Part shown: piece by piece, positions 51,038 to 61,736 of the stretch | How positions within the stretch are numbered: position 1 is the first letter of the stretch | Layout: every line of letters begins with the position of its first letter | Source of the DNA: Mycobacterium sp. KBS0706 | Lineage (GTDB): Bacteria; Pseudomonadota; Alphaproteobacteria; DSM-16000; Inquilinaceae | Direction of reading: 5' to 3' | NCBI RefSeq assembly: GCF_005938675.2 | Contig: NZ_VCCH02000018.1 | Span: 1 to 64,000, forward strand | DNA: 64,000 bases | Position numbers and translations under genes: made by a program | Notes under the pieces: model-generated | The model's input: the letters and a program-made list of their open reading frames with translations, nothing else | Database searches by the model: none | Told to the model about the DNA's origin: nothing

Positions 51038-51607
51038 CACTGGCCCGTCCCCCCTGCGCTGTTTCAACCGGACTGCACTCGCTCCCTTGGCGCTCCAAAC
51101 GGATGCAGCGCCTTTCCGTCCGGCTCGTCCGGTGACCCCAGTCACCGCCCCCTCACCGGCAAGATCGGTTAGTAACATTCTGAAATATTCCCGCCAAGCA
51201 AAAATGACACGGTTTCGCCCGATTCCTGCCCGCTTTGGAATGCCAGTACAGAAGCGGTGCGGGTTCATGTATTGCAGGCGGGCGTAAAAAAATTATTCGA
51301 CTTTTGTGCAGTGCATGGGTCGTTTCGGTTGCCTATTCGTCCAACCGTCGACACGATGCTGGAAAGTCGAGGGGTTCAATTGATTGGTAAGACTATTTAA
51401 AGGCAGGGAGGCGAAGCGGTTGCCAACACCTTCATCGTCCGACAAAAGCGGCGGATGTTCCGGTTTCGGACCTTGCGGCGAAGCAGCAAGCTACGCGTCC
51501 GGCGCATAGCAGGGTATCGGGCGCCCTGGCCGCCTTCCGCCGGCCGCGCTACAACCTTCCTTCGAGATTCGGCGGCCGGATGCGCCGCGAAGAGGAGATC
51601 GGACCCG
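51038..51607. other. Gene-free divergent region (570 bp)
   Basis: Only short overlapping frames with no likely product. 51160-51410 is comparatively AT-rich (runs of A/T near 51285-51300) and should hold promoters for the CHAP gene and for gabD. No tRNA or known riboswitch recognised. Confidence 0.4.
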
Positions 51608-53065
51608 ATGCAGCTCACCGACTCGAAGCTTTTCCGCCAGCAATGCTACATCGACGGCCGCTGGGCCGACGCCGATGACGGGCGGGTGATCGAGGTCACC
51701 AACCCGGCCGGCGGCGCCAGGCTGGGCTCCGTGCCGCGGGCCGGTGCGGCCGAGACCCGTCGCGCCATCGCCGCCGCCGACAAGGCCTGGCCGGCCTGGC
51801 GCGCCAAGACGGCGCAGGAGAGGTTCACGATCCTGCGCCGCTGGTTCGAGCTGATGCTGGCGAATCAGGAGGACCTGGCGAAGCTGATGACGGCGGAGCA
51901 GGGCAAGCCGCTGGCCGAGAGCCGCGGCGAGATCGCCTACGCCGCCAGCTTCGTCGAGTGGTTCGCCGAGGAGGGCAAGCGGATCTACGGCGACACCATC
52001 CCGGCGCCGGCCGGCGACCGCCGCATCGTCGTGATCAAGCAGCCGATCGGGGTCTGCGCCGCGATCACCCCCTGGAACTTCCCGGCCGCGATGATCACCC
52101 GCAAGGCCGGCGCGGCGCTGGCGGCAGGCTGCACCATGGTGGTCAAGCCGGCCAGCGAGACGCCCTATTCGGCCCTGGCCCTGGCCGAGCTGGCGGAGCG
52201 TGCCGGCATCCCGGCCGGCGTGTTCTCGGTCGTCACCGGCAGCGCCGGCGAGATCGGCGGCGAGATGACGTCGAGCCCGACCGTGCGGAAAGTGACCTTC
52301 ACCGGGTCGACCGAGATCGGCAAGCTGCTGATCCAGCAATCGGCTTCCACGGTGAAGAAGGTCTCGATGGAGCTGGGCGGCAACGCGCCCTTCATCGTCT
52401 TCGACGATGCCGATCTCGACGCCGCGGTGCAGGGGGCCATCGCCTCCAAGTACCGCAACACCGGCCAGACCTGCGTCTGCGCCAACCGCCTGCTGGTGCA
52501 GGACGGGGTGTACGACGCCTTCGCCGCCAAGCTGGCCGAGGCGGTCGGCAAGCTGAAGGTCGCCGACGGCATGACCGACGGCGCGCAGCAGGGGCCGCTG
52601 ATTAACATGAAGGCGGTCGAGAAGGTCGAGGAGCACATCGCCGACGCGGTCGAGAAGGGGGCCCATGTCGCCCTCGGCGGCAAGCGCCACGCCCTCGGCG
52701 GCACCTTCTTCCAGCCGACGATCCTGACCGATGTGACGCCGGAGATGAAGGTGGCGAAGGAGGAGACCTTCGGCCCGCTGGCGCCGCTGTTCCGGTTCAA
52801 GACCGAGGAGGAGGCGATCCGCATGGCCAACGACACCGAGTTCGGCCTGGCCTCCTATTTCTACAGCCGCGACATCGGCCGGATCTGGCGGGTCGGCGAG
52901 GCGTTGGAATATGGCATCGTCGGCATCAACGAAGGCCTGATCTCGACCGCCGTCGCGCCCTTCGGCGGGGTGAAGGAAAGCGGGCTCGGCCGCGAGGGCT
53001 CGCATTACGGCATCGAGGACTATCTGGAGGTCAAATACCTGTGCATGGGCGGGCTCAACCGGTGA
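51608..53065 (+). CDS. gabD: NAD(P)-dependent succinate-semialdehyde dehydrogenase
   Basis: A 485-residue aldehyde dehydrogenase of the GabD group. N157 ([10 protein letters not shown]), E255 (MELGGNAPF) and catalytic C289 ([11 protein letters not shown]) are present; the Cys-x-Cys pair is typical of GabD. It oxidises succinate semialdehyde to succinate at the end of GABA breakdown. ATG at 51608 follows AGGAG; the frame begins 150 bp earlier without homology. No gabT nearby. Stop overlaps the rpiA start. Confidence 0.93.
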   Translation: MQLTDSKLFRQQCYIDGRWADADDGRVIEVTNPAGGARLGSVPRAGAAETRRAIAAADKAWPAWRAKTAQERFTILRRWFELMLANQEDLAKLMTAEQGKPLAESRGEIAYAASFVEWFAEEGKRIYGDTIPAPAGDRRIVVIKQPIGVCAAITPWNFPAAMITRKAGAALAAGCTMVVKPASETPYSALALAELAERAGIPAGVFSVVTGSAGEIGGEMTSSPTVRKVTFTGSTEIGKLLIQQSASTVKKVSMELGGNAPFIVFDDADLDAAVQGAIASKYRNTGQTCVCANRLLVQDGVYDAFAAKLAEAVGKLKVADGMTDGAQQGPLINMKAVEKVEEHIADAVEKGAHVALGGKRHALGGTFFQPTILTDVTPEMKVAKEETFGPLAPLFRFKTEEEAIRMANDTEFGLASYFYSRDIGRIWRVGEALEYGIVGINEGLISTAVAPFGGVKESGLGREGSHYGIEDYLEVKYLCMGGLNR

Positions 53066-53772
53066 CCGGGACCCTTTCACCGCAGGAGCAGGGCAAGCGC
53101 GCCGCGGGCGAGGCCGCGGCGGCGCTGGTCGAGGACGGCATGCGGCTCGGCCTCGGCACCGGGTCGACCGTGCGCTGGGTGCTGGAGGCGCTGGGCCGCC
53201 GCATCCGGGAGGAGGGGCTGCGCGTCACCGGCATCCCGACCTCCGAGCAGACGGCCGAGCGGGCGCGCGCGCTCGGCATCCCCCTGACCGACTTCGCCGC
53301 GACGGAGGCGCTGGACCTCTGCATCGACGGCGCGGACGAGGTCGAGCGCGGCACGCTGCGCCTGATCAAGGGGCTGGGCGGAGCGCTGCTGCGCGAGAAG
53401 ATCGTGGCCGAGGCCTCGGCGCGGTTCATCGCCGTGGTCGACGCCTCGAAGATCGTCGCGGTGCTCGGCGAGAAGGCGCCGCTGCCGGTCGAGGTCACCG
53501 CCTTCGGCTGGGAGGCGACGGCCCGTCGCCTCTCGGCCCTCGGCGGCGCCCCGGTGCTGCGGCAACGCGACGGCGCTGCGGTCCGCACCGATGGCGGCAA
53601 CCTGGTCCTGGACTGCGGCGGCTTCGCGCCGATCCGCGACCCGGACGGGCTGCAGCGGGCGGTCAAGTCGATCGCCGGCGTGGTCGAGACCGGTCTGTTC
53701 CTCGGCGGTGCCGAGCAGGCGATCATCGGCCAGGCGGACGGCACGACGACCTCGCTGCAGCCCTCGCGCTGA
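53062..53772 (+). CDS. rpiA: Ribose-5-phosphate isomerase A
   Basis: A 236-residue RpiA interconverting ribose-5-phosphate and ribulose-5-phosphate. Signatures: [16 protein letters not shown] (phosphate loop), [32 protein letters not shown] (catalytic D-G-A-D and K-G-x-G). GTG start overlapping the gabD stop (GTGA) gives the normal length; coupling with gabD is unusual and probably just an operon convenience. Confidence 0.95.
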   Translation: MTGTLSPQEQGKRAAGEAAAALVEDGMRLGLGTGSTVRWVLEALGRRIREEGLRVTGIPTSEQTAERARALGIPLTDFAATEALDLCIDGADEVERGTLRLIKGLGGALLREKIVAEASARFIAVVDASKIVAVLGEKAPLPVEVTAFGWEATARRLSALGGAPVLRQRDGAAVRTDGGNLVLDCGGFAPIRDPDGLQRAVKSIAGVVETGLFLGGAEQAIIGQADGTTTSLQPSR

Positions 53773-53856
53773 CGGGGCAGGCATAGCGGCCCTGCGGGTC
53801 GAACGGGCTTGCCTGGATGGGGTTCCGCGGCCCAAATGCCGGGTGAACCCCTTCCC

Positions 53857-53879
53857 GCGCGGCCGGTCCTCGGCCGCGC
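53857..53879 (+). terminator. Hairpin between rpiA and gor
   Basis: Nine perfect pairs (53857-53865 with 53871-53879, loop GTCCT), 84 bp after rpiA and before gor, with only a short CTTT tract. May stop the gabD-rpiA transcript. Confidence 0.45.
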
Positions 53880-53912
53880 CGCTTTGACCGCGCCAGGCGG
53901 TCCGGACATGCC

Positions 53913-55295
53913 ATGAGCGGATTCGATTTCGACTATTTCGTCATCGGCGGCGGCTCGGGCGGCGTGCGCTCGGCCCGCATCGCGGCGCAGCACGGTGCCC
54001 GCGTCGGCATTGCCGAGGAGCGCTACTGGGGCGGCACCTGCGTCAATGTCGGCTGCGTGCCGAAGAAGCTGCTGGCCATGGCGGCGCATTTCTCGGCCGA
54101 TTTCGAGGACGCTGCCGGCTTCGGCTGGACCGTGCCGGGCGCGACCCATGACTGGGCCACGCTGATCGCCCGCAAGGATGCCGAGATCGGGCGGCTGAAC
54201 GGCATCTATCGCACCCTGCTGACCAATGTCGGCGCCACCATGTTCGACGCCCGGGCCGTGCTGGTCGACGCCCACACGGTCGAGGTCGGCGGCCAGCGTG
54301 TGACCGCCGACCGCATCCTGGTCGCGACCGGCGGCTGGCCGGTGCTGCCGGACAAGCCCGGCGTGCGCGAGCATGCCTTCACCTCGAACGAGGCGTTCCA
54401 TCTGGAACGGATGCCGCAGCGCGTGGTGATCGTCGGCGGCGGCTACATCGCGGTCGAGTTCGCCGGCATCTTCCACGGCCTCGGCGCCGAGGTGACGCTG
54501 GTGCATCGCGGCGACATGGTGCTGCGCGGCTTCGACGACGACCTGCGGGTCCATCTCGCCACCGAGATGGGCAAGGCCGGGGTCAATCTGCGCCTCGGCT
54601 GCAATGTCGAGGGCATCGCCAAGGTCGGCGACGCCCTGGCGGTGACGCTGAGCAATGACGAGGTGATCGCCGCCGACGGGGTGATGTACGCCACCGGCCG
54701 CAAGCCGAATTCGGCGGGGCTGGGGCTCGAGACGGTCGGGGTCGCGGTCGATGCCGACGGCGCCATCGCTGTCGACGAGCACTACCGGACCAGCGTGCCC
54801 AACATCTACGCGCTGGGCGATGTCACCGACCGGCTGAACCTGACGCCGGTGGCGATCGCCGAGGGCCATGCCCTGGCCGACACGCTGTTCGGCGGCCGGC
54901 CGCGGGTGCCGTCCTACGAGAACGTGCCGACGGCGGTGTTCTCCAATCCGCCGATCGGCACGGTCGGGCTGACCGAGGCGGCGGCGCGGCAGCGCCATGG
55001 CGAGGTCGACGTCTACCGCGCCGTGTTCCGGCCGATGCGCCACACCTTGTCGGGCCGCGAGGAGCGGACGCTGATGAAGCTGGTGGTCGACCCGGCGACC
55101 GACCGGGTGCTGGGCTGCCACATGGTCGGGCCGGACGCGCCGGAGATCGTCCAGGGCCTGGGCATCGCCCTGACCTGCGGCGCCACCAAGGCGCAGTTCG
55201 ACGCCACCATCGGCATCCACCCGACCGCGGCGGAGGAGTTCGTGACCATGCGCAGCAAGGTCGAGCGCCCGGCCAGCCCCGGCCTGGCGCAATGA
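53913..55295 (+). CDS. gor: Glutathione-disulfide reductase
   Basis: A 460-residue homodimeric flavoenzyme that reduces oxidised glutathione with NADPH. FAD motif [17 protein letters not shown] (about 9-25), redox-active C43/C48 ([15 protein letters not shown]), NADPH motif [17 protein letters not shown], and the C-terminal dimer H/E pair [14 protein letters not shown]. Start and length are standard. Overlaps the methyltransferase gene by 4 bp. Confidence 0.96.
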   Translation: MSGFDFDYFVIGGGSGGVRSARIAAQHGARVGIAEERYWGGTCVNVGCVPKKLLAMAAHFSADFEDAAGFGWTVPGATHDWATLIARKDAEIGRLNGIYRTLLTNVGATMFDARAVLVDAHTVEVGGQRVTADRILVATGGWPVLPDKPGVREHAFTSNEAFHLERMPQRVVIVGGGYIAVEFAGIFHGLGAEVTLVHRGDMVLRGFDDDLRVHLATEMGKAGVNLRLGCNVEGIAKVGDALAVTLSNDEVIAADGVMYATGRKPNSAGLGLETVGVAVDADGAIAVDEHYRTSVPNIYALGDVTDRLNLTPVAIAEGHALADTLFGGRPRVPSYENVPTAVFSNPPIGTVGLTEAAARQRHGEVDVYRAVFRPMRHTLSGREERTLMKLVVDPATDRVLGCHMVGPDAPEIVQGLGIALTCGATKAQFDATIGIHPTAAEEFVTMRSKVERPASPGLAQ

Positions 55296-56041
55296 CGGAT
55301 TCGCCGCAGAACATCTATGACGATCCGACCTTCTTCGCCGGCTATGCCGCGCTGCGCGAGGCCGAGAGCGGGCTGAACGCGGTGCTGGAGCAGCCGGCCT
55401 TCGCTCGGTTGCTGCCGGCCTCGCTGGCGGGTCTGCACATCCTCGATCTCGGCTGCGGCTTCGGCGACTTCGCCCGCAGGGCCCGGGCGCAGGTTGCCGC
55501 CTCGGTCCTCGCAGTCGATGTCTCGGAGAAGATGTTGGCGGAAGCCCGGCGGCGCACGGCCGATCCGGCCATCCGCTACGAGCAGGCCTCGATCGAGACG
55601 GCGGCGATGGGTGAAGGCGGCTTCGACCTGATCGTGTCGTCGCTCGCCCTGCACTACGTCGCGGACTATCCGGCCGCGGTCCGGCGGATCGCGGCGGCCC
55701 TGGCACCTGGCGGCCGCTTCGCCTTTTCGGTCGAACACCCGATGTGCACTGCCCTGGGCGGCAGCCAGTGGCAGTGCGACGCCGAAGGGCGAAGGCTGCA
55801 TTGGCGGGTCGACCGCTATGGCGAGGAAGGGCCGCGGCAGACCCGCTGGTTCGTCGACGGCGTGGTCAAGCACCATCGCACGATCGAGACCTATGTCGGC
55901 ACCCTGATCGCCGCCGGGCTGGTGCTGGCGCGGCTGGAGGAGCCCGGCCCGGTGCCGGAGGCGGTGGCGTCCCGGCCGGGGCTGGAGGAGGAACGCCGCC
56001 GGCCCCCCTTCCTGCTGCTTGCCGCGGACAAGCCGGCATAG
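55292..56041 (+). CDS. Class I SAM-dependent methyltransferase
   Basis: A 249-residue small-molecule methyltransferase of the Methyltransf_11/UbiE-like group: motif [17 protein letters not shown] (about residue 48), motif [18 protein letters not shown], motif [18 protein letters not shown], post-[11 protein letters not shown]. Substrate unknown. Translationally coupled to gor (ATGA). Confidence 0.88.
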   Translation: MTDSPQNIYDDPTFFAGYAALREAESGLNAVLEQPAFARLLPASLAGLHILDLGCGFGDFARRARAQVAASVLAVDVSEKMLAEARRRTADPAIRYEQASIETAAMGEGGFDLIVSSLALHYVADYPAAVRRIAAALAPGGRFAFSVEHPMCTALGGSQWQCDAEGRRLHWRVDRYGEEGPRQTRWFVDGVVKHHRTIETYVGTLIAAGLVLARLEEPGPVPEAVASRPGLEEERRRPPFLLLAADKPA

Positions 56042-56186
56042 CGGCCGCCGACCGCACGCCGTTCTTGTCATGAGAGGGCTGCGCTGCGACGCTGGCAAAG
56101 CCGGGGGCGCGGGCGTATAGCCTCACATCCGGTCCCGTCCGCAAGGGAGAGCGTGGGCGGGGGCGCAAGGTGCGGAGTGTACGGTG

Positions 56187-57575
56187 ATGGCGGAACGGTG
56201 GACCCCTGACTCCTGGCGCGCGATGCCGGTGAGGCAGATGCCGCAATATCCCGACGCAGCCAAGCTGGCGGCGGCGGAGCAGACCTTGTCGAAATACCCG
56301 CCGCTGGTCTTCGCCGGCGAAGCCCGCTCGCTGAAGTCGGCGCTGGGTCGAGTCGCCGCGGGCAAGGCGTTCCTGCTGCAGGGCGGCGACTGCGCCGAGA
56401 GCTTCGCCGAGTTCCACCCGGACAAGATCCGCGACACCTTCCGCGTGCTGCTGCAGATGGCGGTGATCCTGACCTTCGGCGGCGGCCTGCCGGTGGTGAA
56501 GGTCGGCCGCATGGCCGGGCAGTTCGCCAAGCCGCGCTCCGCCGACATGGAGACGATCGACGGCGTCTCGCTGCCCTCCTACCGCGGCGACATCGTCAAC
56601 GGCGTCGGGTTCGACGAGGCGTCGCGCATCCCCGATCCGGCCCGCATGGTGCAGGCCTTCAACCAGTCGGCGGCGACGCTGAACCTGCTGCGCGCCTTCG
56701 CCCAGGGCGGCTATGCCGACCTGCACAAGGTGCATCAGTGGAATCTGGGCTTCGTCACCCGGTCGCCGCAAGGTGAGCGCTACGAGGCTTTCGCCAGCCG
56801 GATCGACGAGGCGCTGGAGTTCATGGCCGCCTGCGGCGTCACCGCAGAGACCACGCCGGCGATCCGCGAGACCGATTTCTACACCAGCCACGAGGCGCTG
56901 CTGCTGCCCTATGAGCAGGCGCTGACCCGGATCGACAGCACCACCGGCGACTGGTACGACGTCTCGGCCCATCTCCTGTGGATCGGCGACCGCACCCGCC
57001 AGGCCGACGGCGCCCATGTCGAGTTCCTGCGCGGGGTGAAGAACCCGCTGGGCCTGAAATGCGGCCCGTCGCTGGACCCCGACGATCTGATCCGCCTGAT
57101 CGACGCGCTGAACCCGGACAACGAGGCCGGGCGGCTGACCCTGATCGTGCGCATGGGCGCCGACAAGGTCGTCGACAAGCTGCCGCCGCTGCTGCGCCGG
57201 GTGCGCGACGAGGGCCGCACCGTGGTCTGGTGCTGCGACCCGATGCATGGCAACACCATCAGCTCGCCCTCCGGCTACAAGACCCGGCCGTTCGACCGGA
57301 TCCTGTCCGAAGTGCGCGACTTCTTCGACGTGCACCGGTCCGAGGGCACCCATCCCGGCGGCGTGCATTTCGAGATGACCGGCGAGGACGTCACCGAATG
57401 CACCGGCGGCGCCCAGGCCATCACCGACGAGGCACTGTCGCTGCGCTACCAGACCGCGGTCGACCCGCGGCTGAACGCCAGCCAGTCGCTGGAGCTGGCC
57501 TTCCTGATCGCCGAGAAGCTGAAGCAGGAGCGCAGCGCCCAGGACGCGGCCCGCCGGGCCGCGGCTGCGGAATAG
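56187..57575 (+). CDS. 3-deoxy-7-phosphoheptulonate synthase, class II (plant type)
   Basis: A 462-residue type II DAHP synthase, first step of the shikimate pathway (PEP + erythrose-4-phosphate). Signatures: [63 protein letters not shown] and [18 protein letters not shown]. Metal-binding Cys is in [11 protein letters not shown] at 56187 chosen; a GTG directly precedes it. Confidence 0.96.
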   Translation: MAERWTPDSWRAMPVRQMPQYPDAAKLAAAEQTLSKYPPLVFAGEARSLKSALGRVAAGKAFLLQGGDCAESFAEFHPDKIRDTFRVLLQMAVILTFGGGLPVVKVGRMAGQFAKPRSADMETIDGVSLPSYRGDIVNGVGFDEASRIPDPARMVQAFNQSAATLNLLRAFAQGGYADLHKVHQWNLGFVTRSPQGERYEAFASRIDEALEFMAACGVTAETTPAIRETDFYTSHEALLLPYEQALTRIDSTTGDWYDVSAHLLWIGDRTRQADGAHVEFLRGVKNPLGLKCGPSLDPDDLIRLIDALNPDNEAGRLTLIVRMGADKVVDKLPPLLRRVRDEGRTVVWCCDPMHGNTISSPSGYKTRPFDRILSEVRDFFDVHRSEGTHPGGVHFEMTGEDVTECTGGAQAITDEALSLRYQTAVDPRLNASQSLELAFLIAEKLKQERSAQDAARRAAAAE

Positions 57576-57595
57576 CAACCCAGGGAACGGCGTCC

Positions 57596-58768
57596 ATGAC
57601 CCCTTCGGTCGACGAACTGTCGCGCTGGACCGACAAGTATTTCCTGCGCACCAAAGGGATCGTGGAGCGCTTCGGCGACACCCGCGTCACCTATGCCGTG
57701 TTCATGCGCCGGCCGGTGGTGGCGGCGCCGCGGCTGGCGATCGAATGGCTGCAGCAGGTGGCGAAGGAGCGTGGCTTCACGGCCGAGATCGAGCTGCGCT
57801 ACGCCGAAGGCAAATGGGTCGGATCGGGCGAGCCGCTGCTCTACATCACCGGCCCGCTGCGCCATCTGGTCGATTGCGAGACGGTGCTGCTGCAGAAGCT
57901 GGGCCCCGCCTGCGTCGCCGCCTACAACGCCTACACCATGTGCGCCGAGCTGTCCCGCGCCGCCTTCCTGGCGATGGATGCGCGGCATTGCGCCGGCACC
58001 GAGATGGCGGAGCTGATGGCCTATGCCGCCAGCGTCGGCTCGGCCCGCGCCCGGCGCAAGCACGACGCCAAGGGCTTCGTCGGCAATGCCACCGACGCCA
58101 CGGCGCATTTCTTCGGCCAGACCGACGGCCTCGGCACCATGCCGCATGCCTTGATCGGCTATGCCGGGTCGACCATCCGTGCCGCGGAGATGTTCCACGA
58201 GGTGTTCCCGGACGAGGCGCTGACCGTCCTGGTCGACTATTTCGCCCGCGAGGTCACCGACGCGCTCGAGGTCTGCCGCCGCTTCCCGGACATGGCGGCG
58301 GCCGGCCGGCTGTCGGTCCGCATCGACACCGGCGGCGGCCGTTACATGGAAGGGCTGGACCCCGCCGCATCCTACGCGGTGCTGGAGCGCCACGTGCCCG
58401 AGGCGGTGCGCGGCTATCGCAGCGAGGAGGAGCTGCGCCACCTGATCGGCACCGGCGTCTCGGCCGCAGCGATCCACCATCTGCGCGACAGGCTGGACGA
58501 GGCCGGTTTCGGCAAGGTGAAGATCGTCGCGTCCAGCGGCTTCAGCCCGGCCAAGTGCCGGGTGATGGCGCTGGCCAAGGCGCCGATCGACGTGGTCGGC
58601 ACCGGCAGCTTCCTGCCGGAGCGCTGGAGCGAGACCTACGCCACAGCCGACATCGTCGAATATGATGGCAAGCCGATGGTCAAGGTCGGCCGCGAATGGC
58701 TGCTGCGGCTGCGCCCGGACGGCAGCGCCCGGCCGGGGCCGGACACCATGGCGGGCTCCGGGATCTGA
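57596..58768 (+). CDS. pncB: Nicotinate phosphoribosyltransferase
   Basis: A 390-residue type II phosphoribosyltransferase that converts nicotinate and PRPP to NaMN in NAD salvage. Features: TDKYFLRTKGIVERFGDTRV, ARHCAGTEMAELMAYAASVG, GFVGNATDATAHFFGQTDGL GTMPH (with the His region), and ASSGFSPAKCR (phosphate-binding). ATG at 57596 is 20 bp after the DAHP synthase stop. The pncB symbol is by function; the sequence belongs to the archaeal-type/NAPRTase-like branch. Confidence 0.85.
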   Translation: MTPSVDELSRWTDKYFLRTKGIVERFGDTRVTYAVFMRRPVVAAPRLAIEWLQQVAKERGFTAEIELRYAEGKWVGSGEPLLYITGPLRHLVDCETVLLQKLGPACVAAYNAYTMCAELSRAAFLAMDARHCAGTEMAELMAYAASVGSARARRKHDAKGFVGNATDATAHFFGQTDGLGTMPHALIGYAGSTIRAAEMFHEVFPDEALTVLVDYFAREVTDALEVCRRFPDMAAAGRLSVRIDTGGGRYMEGLDPAASYAVLERHVPEAVRGYRSEEELRHLIGTGVSAAAIHHLRDRLDEAGFGKVKIVASSGFSPAKCRVMALAKAPIDVVGTGSFLPERWSETYATADIVEYDGKPMVKVGREWLLRLRPDGSARPGPDTMAGSGI

Positions 58769-58777
58769 CGGCCGGAC

Positions 58778-59302
58778 TCAGGACGGCGACGGTTTGCGCC
58801 GCCGGGCGCGCGGCGTCTCGCCGTCCTCGTCATCGGTGTCGTCGACCGTGCCCCGCTCGATGTCGCGCTCGACCGAGGCGCTGAGCCGCTGGAACAGGCC
58901 GAGGCCGAGCATCATGCCGGTGCCGGCCACGATCAGCGCGGTCGGGTACAGCAGCAGGTTCACGTCGTCGCGGGCCACCTTGAAGATCACCACCAGGGCT
59001 TCGAGGAAGACGGCGATGATCATGGTCGAGATGAACTTGGTCAGGCTCTTGCGCACCTCTGAGGCGCGGCGCCGCTCCTGGCCGCGCGCGACCTCCTCCT
59101 CCAGCAGGTATTTGGCGACGTCGAAGACGGCGATGGCGATGATCAGATAGCCGATGACGTCCAGCATCGCGGTGTCGGTCGCGGCATGCGGCGTCTGGAA
59201 GGTCGTCACCACCGAATAGATCGCATAGCCGGTCAGCCCGGCGGCCAGAAGCATCAGGATGACGCTGACGAGAAAGAAGGCCAGGCGGGAAACCAGTTCC
59301 AT
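58778..59302 (-). CDS. Hypothetical four-helix membrane protein
   Basis: A 174-residue inner-membrane protein with four predicted segments (about 8-30, 46-64, 86-110, 118-138): RLAFFLVSVILMLLAAGL, LDVIGYLIIAIAVFDVA, FISTMIIAVFLEALVVIF and LLYPTALIVAGTGMMLGLGL. A charged loop with EEEVARGQERRRASEVRKSL lies between TM2 and TM3. The C-terminal tail is acidic then basic. Resembles proteins annotated as general glycosylation pathway protein, but no function is evident. Divergent from pabB. Confidence 0.75.
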   Translation of the reverse strand: MELVSRLAFFLVSVILMLLAAGLTGYAIYSVVTTFQTPHAATDTAMLDVIGYLIIAIAVFDVAKYLLEEEVARGQERRRASEVRKSLTKFISTMIIAVFLEALVVIFKVARDDVNLLLYPTALIVAGTGMMLGLGLFQRLSASVERDIERGTVDDTDDEDGETPRARRRKPSPS

Positions 59303-59388
59303 GAATGCCTCCCGAAGGCGCGGCGGTGTGTGCCGACCCGCCGCGTGCTAGCTTCGGGCTGCCCTGTCTGCCGGAGCCCGATCGTTAC

Positions 59389-60810
59389 GTGAACCACCGC
59401 TTGGCCACTCCGTTCCCTTTGCCCGCCGCCGTGGCGCCGGAGGTCCTGTGCCGGCCGATCCCCTGGCGCGACCCGGTCGACGCCTTCGCCGCGATCCGCC
59501 ACCGGCCCCGGCCGGTGCTGCTCGATTCGGCGCTGGTCGACGGCACGCGGGGCCGCTGGTCGCTGGTCGCGGCCGATCCGTTCCGGTGGGTCGAGGTCGG
59601 CGCCGCGGAGGCGCCGGCCGATCCCTTCGGCGCCATCGCCGCGCTGCTGGCCCGGTATCGGGTCGAGCCCGATGGGGAACTGCCGCCGCTCGGTCCCGGC
59701 GCGATCGGGGTTCTCGGCTACGAGGCCGGGCGCTTCGCCGACCGCATGCCGGCGCCGCAGCCTGTCGGGCTCAACCTGCCGGACATCGCCTTCGGCCTCT
59801 ATGACTGCGTCGCCGTGTTCGACGCGGTGCGGCAGCGCGCCTGGGTGCTGTCGACCGGCTGGCCGGAGGAGGATTCCGTGGGCCGCCGTCACTGGGCGCA
59901 GGCGCAGGCCGACGACCTCGCAGCAGCGATCGCCGGCGCCCCGCCGCTGCCACCGCCCGACGCCACGCCCCGCGGCGTCTGGCGGTCGGAAATGCCGGCG
60001 GATGGCTATCGCGACGGCGTCCGCCGGATCCGCGACTGGATCGCCGCCGGCGACATCTACCAGGCCAACCTGACCCAGCGTTTCCTGGCCGACCTGCCGG
60101 ACGGGCTCGACCCGTTCACGCTGCACCGCCGTCTGCGCGCCCTGTCGCCGGCTCCCTTCGCCGCCTTCCTCGACCTGGGGCAGGGACGCTGGATCGCCAG
60201 CGCCTCGCCGGAGCGGTTCCTTGCCGTCGACCCGACGGGGCGGGTCGAGACCCGGCCGATCAAGGGCACCCGGCCGCGTGGCGTCGATCCGGCGACGGAC
60301 GCGGCGCTGGCGGCGGAGCTGCAGGCCAGCGCCAAGGACCGGGCCGAGAACCTGATGATCGTCGACCTGCTGCGCAACGACCTGTCGAAGGTCTGCGCCG
60401 TCGGCAGCGTGCGGGTGCCGGTGCTGTGCGGGCTCGAGACCTTCCCCCGGGTCCATCACCTGGTCTCGGTGGTGGAGGGGCGGCTGGCGCCGGGGCGCGA
60501 CGCGGTCGACCTTCTGCGCGCCTGCTTCCCCGGCGGCTCGATCACCGGCGCGCCGAAGATCCGGGCGATGGAGATCATCCGGGAGCTGGAGCCGGCGCGG
60601 CGCGGGCCCTATTGCGGCTCGGTCGTCCATCTCGGCTTCGACGGTTCGATGGATTCCAGCATCGTCATCCGGACGCTGTGTGGCGCCGGAGGGCAGGTCG
60701 CGGCCCAGGCCGGCGGCGGCATCGTCTATGATTCCGACCCGGACGCCGAATATGACGAGGCCATGGTGAAGGTCCGGCCGCTGCTGCAGGCCCTGGCGGG
60801 AGCCGGTTGA
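59389..60810 (+). CDS. pabB: Aminodeoxychorismate synthase component I
   Basis: A 473-residue chorismate-binding enzyme. C-terminal motifs: GDIYQANLTQRF, SPERFLAVDPTGRVETRPIK GTRPRG, DRAENLMIVDLLRNDLSKVC, FPGGSITGAPKIRAMEII and AGGGIVYDSDPDAEYDE. With a PabA amidotransferase it makes 4-amino-4-deoxychorismate for folate; PIKGTRPRG rather than anthranilate-synthase signatures supports PabB. GTG at 59389 is the best start near the N-terminus, but its ribosome site (GGAG) is distant, so the start is uncertain. Coupled to pabC (TGATG). Confidence 0.9.
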   Translation: MNHRLATPFPLPAAVAPEVLCRPIPWRDPVDAFAAIRHRPRPVLLDSALVDGTRGRWSLVAADPFRWVEVGAAEAPADPFGAIAALLARYRVEPDGELPPLGPGAIGVLGYEAGRFADRMPAPQPVGLNLPDIAFGLYDCVAVFDAVRQRAWVLSTGWPEEDSVGRRHWAQAQADDLAAAIAGAPPLPPPDATPRGVWRSEMPADGYRDGVRRIRDWIAAGDIYQANLTQRFLADLPDGLDPFTLHRRLRALSPAPFAAFLDLGQGRWIASASPERFLAVDPTGRVETRPIKGTRPRGVDPATDAALAAELQASAKDRAENLMIVDLLRNDLSKVCAVGSVRVPVLCGLETFPRVHHLVSVVEGRLAPGRDAVDLLRACFPGGSITGAPKIRAMEIIRELEPARRGPYCGSVVHLGFDGSMDSSIVIRTLCGAGGQVAAQAGGGIVYDSDPDAEYDEAMVKVRPLLQALAGAG

Positions 60811-61613
60811 TGCCCTGGCTGAACGGCCAGCTGCTGGCCGAAACGGCGCGGATCGACCCGGCCGATCGCGGCTTCACCCTCGGCGACGGGCTGTTCGAGA
60901 CCATCCGGGTGCGCGACGGCGCCGCGGTCTGGCTGGACCGGCATCTGGCGCGGCTGGCCGAGGGCAGCGCCGTGCTGGGCATCCCGGCGCGCTTCGACGA
61001 TGCCGCCTTGGCCGAGGCCTGCGCCGCGGTGATCGCGGCCGAAGGGATCGCGGCGGGGGTGTTGCGGCTGACCGTGAGCCGCGGGGTCGGGCCTCGCGGT
61101 GTGCTGCCGCCAGTCGCGCCGTCTCCGACCGTGCTGATCACCGGCGCGGCCGGGCTGCCGCCGCAGGGGCCGGTGGCGCTGGTCGTCGCCCGCGGCACCT
61201 GCCGCAACCAGGCCTCGCCGCTCAGCCGGGTGAAGTCGCTGAACTACCTCGACGCGGTGCTGGCCCGGCGCGAGGCGGCGGAGCGCGGCGCCGACGACGC
61301 GGTGATGCTGAACACCGCGGGCCGGGTGGTCGAGACCAGCATCGCCAACCTGTTCGCCCGGCTCGACGGAGCCTGGACGACACCGCCGGTGGCGGAGGGG
61401 GCCCTGCCGGGGATCATGCGGGCCGAGGTGCTTGCCCGATTGCGGGCAGGGGAGCAGCCGCTGATGGTCGAGGATCTGCAGCGGGCGGATGCGTTGCTGC
61501 TGACCAATGCCCTGTCGGTCCGTGCCGCGGCCCGGCTGGAGGGTGCGGCGCTGTCCGCCGGTGACGAGACGGCCGCCAAGCTGCGCCAGGAACTCGGGCT
61601 GGCAGCCAGATAG
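60810..61613 (+). CDS. pabC: Aminodeoxychorismate lyase / class IV aminotransferase
   Basis: A 267-residue PLP fold-type IV enzyme. WLNGQLLAETARIDPADRGF TLGDGLFETIRV at the start, catalytic lysine in RVKSLNYLDAVLARREA, then NTAGRVVETSIANLF and EGALPGIMRAEV. Directly after pabB, so release of p-aminobenzoate and pyruvate is the natural reading; branched-chain or D-amino-acid transaminases share the fold. ATG at 60810; TGATG overlap. Confidence 0.9.
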   Translation: MPWLNGQLLAETARIDPADRGFTLGDGLFETIRVRDGAAVWLDRHLARLAEGSAVLGIPARFDDAALAEACAAVIAAEGIAAGVLRLTVSRGVGPRGVLPPVAPSPTVLITGAAGLPPQGPVALVVARGTCRNQASPLSRVKSLNYLDAVLARREAAERGADDAVMLNTAGRVVETSIANLFARLDGAWTTPPVAEGALPGIMRAEVLARLRAGEQPLMVEDLQRADALLLTNALSVRAAARLEGAALSAGDETAAKLRQELGLAAR

Positions 61614-61628
61614 GGTTGAGCCGTCAGT

Positions 61629-61727
61629 GATACCAGCGGCCGTTGAGTTCGACTCTTCGCTCCTCCCGTCATGGCCACGCCCCTTCGGGGCTCGCCATGA
61701 CGAGTCAATATTTCGAGCCGTTGGTAT
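61629..61727. repeat. Nested inverted-repeat element (MITE/REP-like)
   Basis: Outer arms ATACCAGCGGC (61630-61640) and GCCGTTGGTAT (61717-61727) are inverted copies, 10 of 11 matching. Inside lie GACTC/GAGTC, a perfect 9-bp pair (61667-61675 with 61694-61702) and a GCCCC-TTC-GGGGC hairpin. It fills the gap between convergent genes, as interspersed palindromic repeats of this clade do. No transposase. Confidence 0.6.
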
Positions 61728-61736
61728 AAGACAGCT

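Noticed and set aside
53055..55706. An 883-codon minus-strand frame across rpiA, gor and the methyltransferase
   Set aside because: Lies opposite three clear enzymes and has shadow-type composition.
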